A stretch of DNA of 64,000 bases from Bog-473 sp963777485 (GTDB taxonomy: Bacteria > Actinomycetota > Acidimicrobiia > Acidimicrobiales > RAAP-2). Under the pieces are notes generated by a model, which was given only the letters and a program-made list of their open reading frames with translations, made no database searches and had not been told where the DNA came from. This document shows positions 60,969 through 64,000 of the stretch, piece after piece (position 1 is the stretch's first letter; each line of letters begins with the position of its first letter). The stretch covers positions 124,001 to 188,000 of the forward strand of contig CAVZQP010000001.1 in NCBI GenBank assembly GCA_963777485.1. Direction: 5' to 3'. The position numbers and the translations under genes were made by a program.

Positions 60969-61715
60969 ATGTGGGCCGGGTCCTGGGAGATCCGACGCTT
61001 CGCCGAGATCGACTCCACCAACACGTACGTCTCGGATCAGGCTCGGCTGGGTGCCGCCGAGGGCCTGGTGGCCGTGGCCGAGCACCAGACCGCAGGGCGG
61101 GGCCGGCTCGACCGGAGCTGGGAGTCGCCGCCGGGGGCGAACCTGCTGGCCTCGGTACTGCTGCGCCCGCACTGCGAGGCGGACGACCTCCATCTCTGCT
61201 CCGGGGCCTTGGCTCTGGCGGCGGCCGACGCCTGCGCCGAGGCCGCCGGCGTCGATCCGGTCCTGAAGTGGCCGAACGACCTGCTGGTCGGCGGGTCGAA
61301 GCTGGCAGGGGTGTTGGCCGAAGCGGACTTCGAGGGCAGTCGGTTACGGGGCGTGGTCGTGGGGATCGGCGTCAATGTGGGGTGGCCGGGTCCGGCGGAA
61401 GCAGGGGGCACCTGCCTGGACGACGCCGGCGGTAGGGCGCAGCCGGTGGACAAGGAGGTCCTCCTCGACCTGATGCTCGAGGGGCTGGCGAGGAGGCGCC
61501 CGCTGCTCGATGAGGAGGCGGGACGGCGCACCCTCGCCGACGAAGTGCGGCGTCGCTGTGCGACGGTGGGCCAGCGCGTTCGGGTCACCCTGCCGAACGG
61601 GGATCTGACCGGCGTCGCATCGACCATCGACGATGCGGGCTACCTGGTCGTCGAGACCGAAACGGGCCGGCGGCCGGTGAGCGCCGGCGACGTGGTCCAC
61701 CTGCGGCCAGAGTGA
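60969..61715 (+). CDS. birA: Biotin-protein ligase BirA (no DNA-binding domain)
   Basis: A 248-residue ligase that activates biotin and attaches it to biotinyl domains. STNTYVSDQA, the adenylate loop TAGRGRLDRSW and the lysine motif LKWPNDLLV are present, with a small C-terminal SH3-like part. It begins straight at the catalytic domain, so it lacks the E. coli N-terminal repressor domain. ATG 60957 (four residues longer) is possible. Divergent from the carboxylase that it should modify. Confidence 0.93.
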   Translation: MWAGSWEIRRFAEIDSTNTYVSDQARLGAAEGLVAVAEHQTAGRGRLDRSWESPPGANLLASVLLRPHCEADDLHLCSGALALAAADACAEAAGVDPVLKWPNDLLVGGSKLAGVLAEADFEGSRLRGVVVGIGVNVGWPGPAEAGGTCLDDAGGRAQPVDKEVLLDLMLEGLARRRPLLDEEAGRRTLADEVRRRCATVGQRVRVTLPNGDLTGVASTIDDAGYLVVETETGRRPVSAGDVVHLRPE

Positions 61716-61771
61716 CGAGGAGTGCCAGGTCAGCCCTCCGCCAGCTCAGAGAGGGGGTTATGGGGCTGGGC

Positions 61772-61777
61772 TAACAT
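61772..61777 (+). promoter_or_regulatory. Leaderless-type -10 box TAACAT
   Basis: TAACAT precedes ATG 61787 of rmlB by 9 nt. Confidence 0.4.
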
Positions 61778-61786
61778 GGCCCGACT

Positions 61787-62797
61787 ATGCGCCTTCTCGT
61801 GACGGGAGGTGCCGGTTTCATCGGGTCGAATTTCGCCCGCTACTGGGTCGAGCAGCACCCAGAGGACCATGTCGTGGTCTACGACGTGCTCACCTATGCC
61901 GGCAACCGACCCAACCTGTCCGACATCGAGGACCGGATCGTCTTCGTCCAGGGGGACATCTGCGACCCCGCCGTCGCCGAAAAGACGCTGCGGGGCGAGG
62001 AGATCGACACGATCGTCCACTTCGCCGCCGAGTCGCACAACTCGCTCGCCGTGCTGAACCCGGGCCTCTTCTTCCGCACCAACGTGCTCGGGACACAGAC
62101 CATGCTCGAGGCGGCCCGGCAAGCCGGGGTGGACCGGTTCCACCACGTCTCGACCTGCGAGGTCTACGGGGACCTGCCGCTCGATACCGACGAGGCCTTC
62201 ACCGAGGAGTCGCCCTACCGGCCGCGCACGCCTTACAACGCGTCGAAGGCGGGGGCGGACCACGCCGTACGCGCCTACGCCGAGACCTACGAGCTGCCGA
62301 TCACGATCACCAACTGCGCCAACAACTACGGCCCCTACCAGTTCCCCGAGAAGCTCATCCCGCACTTCTGCGCCTTGGCGTTGGACGACAAGCCACTGAC
62401 GCTCTACGCCAGCACCGAGAACCGACGCGAGTGGCTCCACGTCATCGACCACTGCACCGCGATCGACGCCGTGCTCGCCCGGGGCAAGGTCGGCGAGACC
62501 TACCACGTGGGCAGCGGCGTGGAGGCCTCCATCATGGAGGTCGCCGACCGGATCTTGGCGGCGCTCGGCAAGCCGGACTCGCTCAAGACGATCGTGCCGG
62601 ACCGGCCGGGACACGACCGGCGCTACGTGCTCGACAACTCGAAGCTGCGACGCGAGCTGGGCTGGGCCCCCTCGGTCGAGTGGGAACAGGGCCTGGCCGA
62701 CACGGTGGCGTGGTACGCGGCGCACCGCGACTGGTGGGAGCCGTTGATGGCCCGTGCCCCCGTCGCCGAAGGAGCCTGGGGCAGCGGAGCGGGCTGA
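61787..62797 (+). CDS. rmlB: dTDP-glucose 4,6-dehydratase-like (RmlB) with altered active site
   Basis: A 336-residue extended SDR. The NAD motif TGGAGFIG is at 6-13, Y150 and K154 form YxxxK, and the nearby S/T is present. The dehydratase motif reads STCEVYG at 122-128: the usual Asp of STDEVYG, the acid that protonates the leaving hydroxyl, is C124, while E125 is kept. The segment after AAESH is NSLAV, not the usual VDRS. It may be a lineage-specific RmlB or another nucleotide-sugar dehydratase or epimerase. First of an envelope-sugar operon with rmlD. Confidence 0.82.
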   Translation: MRLLVTGGAGFIGSNFARYWVEQHPEDHVVVYDVLTYAGNRPNLSDIEDRIVFVQGDICDPAVAEKTLRGEEIDTIVHFAAESHNSLAVLNPGLFFRTNVLGTQTMLEAARQAGVDRFHHVSTCEVYGDLPLDTDEAFTEESPYRPRTPYNASKAGADHAVRAYAETYELPITITNCANNYGPYQFPEKLIPHFCALALDDKPLTLYASTENRREWLHVIDHCTAIDAVLARGKVGETYHVGSGVEASIMEVADRILAALGKPDSLKTIVPDRPGHDRRYVLDNSKLRRELGWAPSVEWEQGLADTVAWYAAHRDWWEPLMARAPVAEGAWGSGAG

Positions 62798-62807
62798 GGG
62801 CAGAGGC

Positions 62808-63737
62808 GTGCGGATCCTGATCACGGGGGCGTACGGGCAGCTCGGCCGGGACCTGGCCGATGCGCTCGCCGGACGTGTCCCAGACGGCGGAGTGCGATGT
62901 GCGCTGCTGGGCCCCGAGGGACCCCGGGTGGGACTCCGGCATGAGGTGCTCGGGACCGACATCGACACCATGCCCGTCGACGACCGCGACGCCGTAGCGC
63001 AGACCTTCGCAACGTTCCGACCCGAGCTCGTGCTGCACGGTGGCGCGTACACCGCAGTCGACCTGTGCGAGACCGAGGTCGACGCCGCCTACTCGGTGAA
63101 CGCGATCGGCACGCGTCATGTCGCCGAGGCCTCCGCGGCGGTGGGCGCCCACATGGTCTACGTGTCGACCGACTATGTCTTCGACGGGACCGGCACGCGG
63201 CCCTACCGCGAGTCGGATGCGCCGTGCCCGACGTCTGTCTACGGCAGGTCGAAGCTGGCGGGGGAGCGCGAATGCAGACCGGGGTCGACGATCGTGCGGA
63301 CGTCGTGGCTGTGCGGTGCGCACGGCAAGAACATCGTGCGGACGGTTTTGCGCCTGGCGTCGGGCGAGGGCGACCTGAAGTTCGTCGACGACCAACAGGG
63401 CTCGCCCACGTTCACGGCCGACCTGGCGCCGGCGGTGGTGACCCTCGGCCTGGACCGGCGACCTGGGATATTCCACGTGACCAACAGCGGCGTCACGACC
63501 TGGTGCGGCTTCGCGCGGGCCATCCTGGCGGCGGCCGGGGCCGATCCCGAGCGGGTCAAGCCGATTCGCACGTCCGACCGTGACGACCCCGCACCGCGTC
63601 CCGCCTACTCGGTGCTCGACAACATGGCCCTTCGTCTCAGCGGGCTGCCGGCGTTGCCCGACTGGCAGGAGTCGCTCGCTCGTCTCGTCCCCGCGCTGCT
63701 CGCCCAGGAGTCCCACGAGGAACGGGCGCCGGCATGA
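62808..63737 (+). CDS. rmlD: dTDP-4-dehydrorhamnose reductase (RmlD)
   Basis: A 309-residue SDR that finishes dTDP-L-rhamnose. TGAYGQLGRDL is the NADPH motif; HGGAYTAVDLCE, STDYVFDG and SVYGRSKLAGE, the latter with the YxxxK pair, match RmlD. GTG start 62808, 10 bp after rmlB. Its stop overlaps the next ATG (ATGA). Confidence 0.92.
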   Translation: MRILITGAYGQLGRDLADALAGRVPDGGVRCALLGPEGPRVGLRHEVLGTDIDTMPVDDRDAVAQTFATFRPELVLHGGAYTAVDLCETEVDAAYSVNAIGTRHVAEASAAVGAHMVYVSTDYVFDGTGTRPYRESDAPCPTSVYGRSKLAGERECRPGSTIVRTSWLCGAHGKNIVRTVLRLASGEGDLKFVDDQQGSPTFTADLAPAVVTLGLDRRPGIFHVTNSGVTTWCGFARAILAAAGADPERVKPIRTSDRDDPAPRPAYSVLDNMALRLSGLPALPDWQESLARLVPALLAQESHEERAPA

Positions 63738-64000
63738 GTCCCAACGGCCGCGACACGCGGGGGAACCGTCGCTCCGTCGCCGTGATCGGCGCCGGCTACG
63801 TGGGTCTGCCCTCCGCGGCCACGCTGGCCCATTTCGGGCACCGGGTCGTGCTGGCCGAGCGTGAGCCCGGGCGGCTCGCCGCGCTGCGCTCGGGCCGCAT
63901 GCCGATCGTGGAGGCGGGACTCGACGACCTGGTGGCCGGCGCGGTGGCCGCCGGGAACCTGCGCTTCGTGGAGTCTTCGGTCGACGCGGTCGCTGGCGCC
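63734..64000 (+). CDS. UDP-glucose/GDP-mannose dehydrogenase, 3' end cut by window edge
   Basis: Only the first 89 residues are seen. VAVIGAGYVGLPSAATLAHFGH is the N-terminal NAD site of the UDP-glucose dehydrogenase family (for scale, split here at VGL). The enzyme oxidises a nucleotide sugar to the uronic acid. ATG overlaps the rmlD stop, so the operon rmlB-rmlD-dehydrogenase continues outside. Confidence 0.8.
   Translation, partial: MSPNGRDTRGNRRSVAVIGAGYVGLPSAATLAHFGHRVVLAEREPGRLAALRSGRMPIVEAGLDDLVAGAVAAGNLRFVESSVDAVAGA

Overview
The window is 64 kb of chromosome, about 68-70% G+C by eye. It carries about 62 recognisable genes in short, overlapping, alternating-strand operons, and I see no rRNA, tRNA, CRISPR array or complete mobile element. 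The organism looks like a high-G+C actinobacterium. The evidence is a MoeZ-type sulfur activator, a SUF system with a Rieske protein, single-chain AceE, an AccA3-like biotin carboxylase, an LCP protein, a DprE1-like oxidase, many GTG starts, and TANNNT boxes placed 6-9 nt before start codons as expected for leaderless mRNAs. A lineage near Acidimicrobiia is my guess and is not proven by the sequence.

Layout. 0-8 kb: a methyltransferase cut by the window edge, a DUF6941-like protein, MaoC, MutY, hydrolases, flavin enzymes and an RmlC-like cupin. 8.2-9.0 kb: a visibly lower-G+C membrane gene broken by a 7-bp tandem duplication. 9-21.5 kb: oligopeptidase B and a dispersed SUF iron-sulfur assembly locus (sufB; a four-cysteine protein; sufD-Rieske-sufC; then sufC-sufS-sufU on the other strand), with an enoyl-CoA hydratase, an LCP protein and a lipoprotein in between. 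21.5-31 kb: MBL hydrolase, acyl-CoA dehydrogenase, a decaprenyl-phosphoryl-ribose pair (DPPR synthase plus DprE1), ThiE, an HhH-GPD protein and four regulators or small proteins. 31-39 kb: pyruvate dehydrogenase E1 (aceE), RNase H, E3 (lpd), E2, and a single ORF that fuses LipB to LipA. 39-48 kb: amidohydrolase, MetH, cobalamin adenosyltransferase, glycosyltransferases and a methyltransferase. 48-57.7 kb: nitroreductase, rhodanese-ThiF protein, hydrolase, aldo/keto reductase, CtaG, methylmalonyl-CoA mutase large subunit, GNAT and a GT-C membrane protein. 57.7-64 kb: monooxygenase, M20 hydrolase, biotin carboxylase/BCCP facing BirA, then rmlB-rmlD-UDP-sugar dehydrogenase running off the end.

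How the parts fit. SUF supplies Fe-S clusters that LipA, MutY and the Rieske protein need. LipB-LipA would octanoylate and then lipoylate the E2 encoded 11 bp upstream, next to E3 and close to E1. Biotin carboxylase and BirA share a 61-bp divergent intergenic region, so the enzyme that needs biotinylation sits beside its ligase. MetH and cobalamin adenosyltransferase both concern B12, and methylmalonyl-CoA mutase would use the adenosylcobalamin. The rml genes, glycosyltransferases, LCP protein and DprE1 pair point to a decorated cell envelope.

The most noteworthy items are the LipB-LipA fusion, at least 15 near-identical leaderless-type promoters that also fix several starts, the CTG start of sufD, the palindromic sufB promoter region, the four-cysteine SUF neighbour and the duplication-broken membrane gene. 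All functions are inferred from sequence; nothing was searched or measured.
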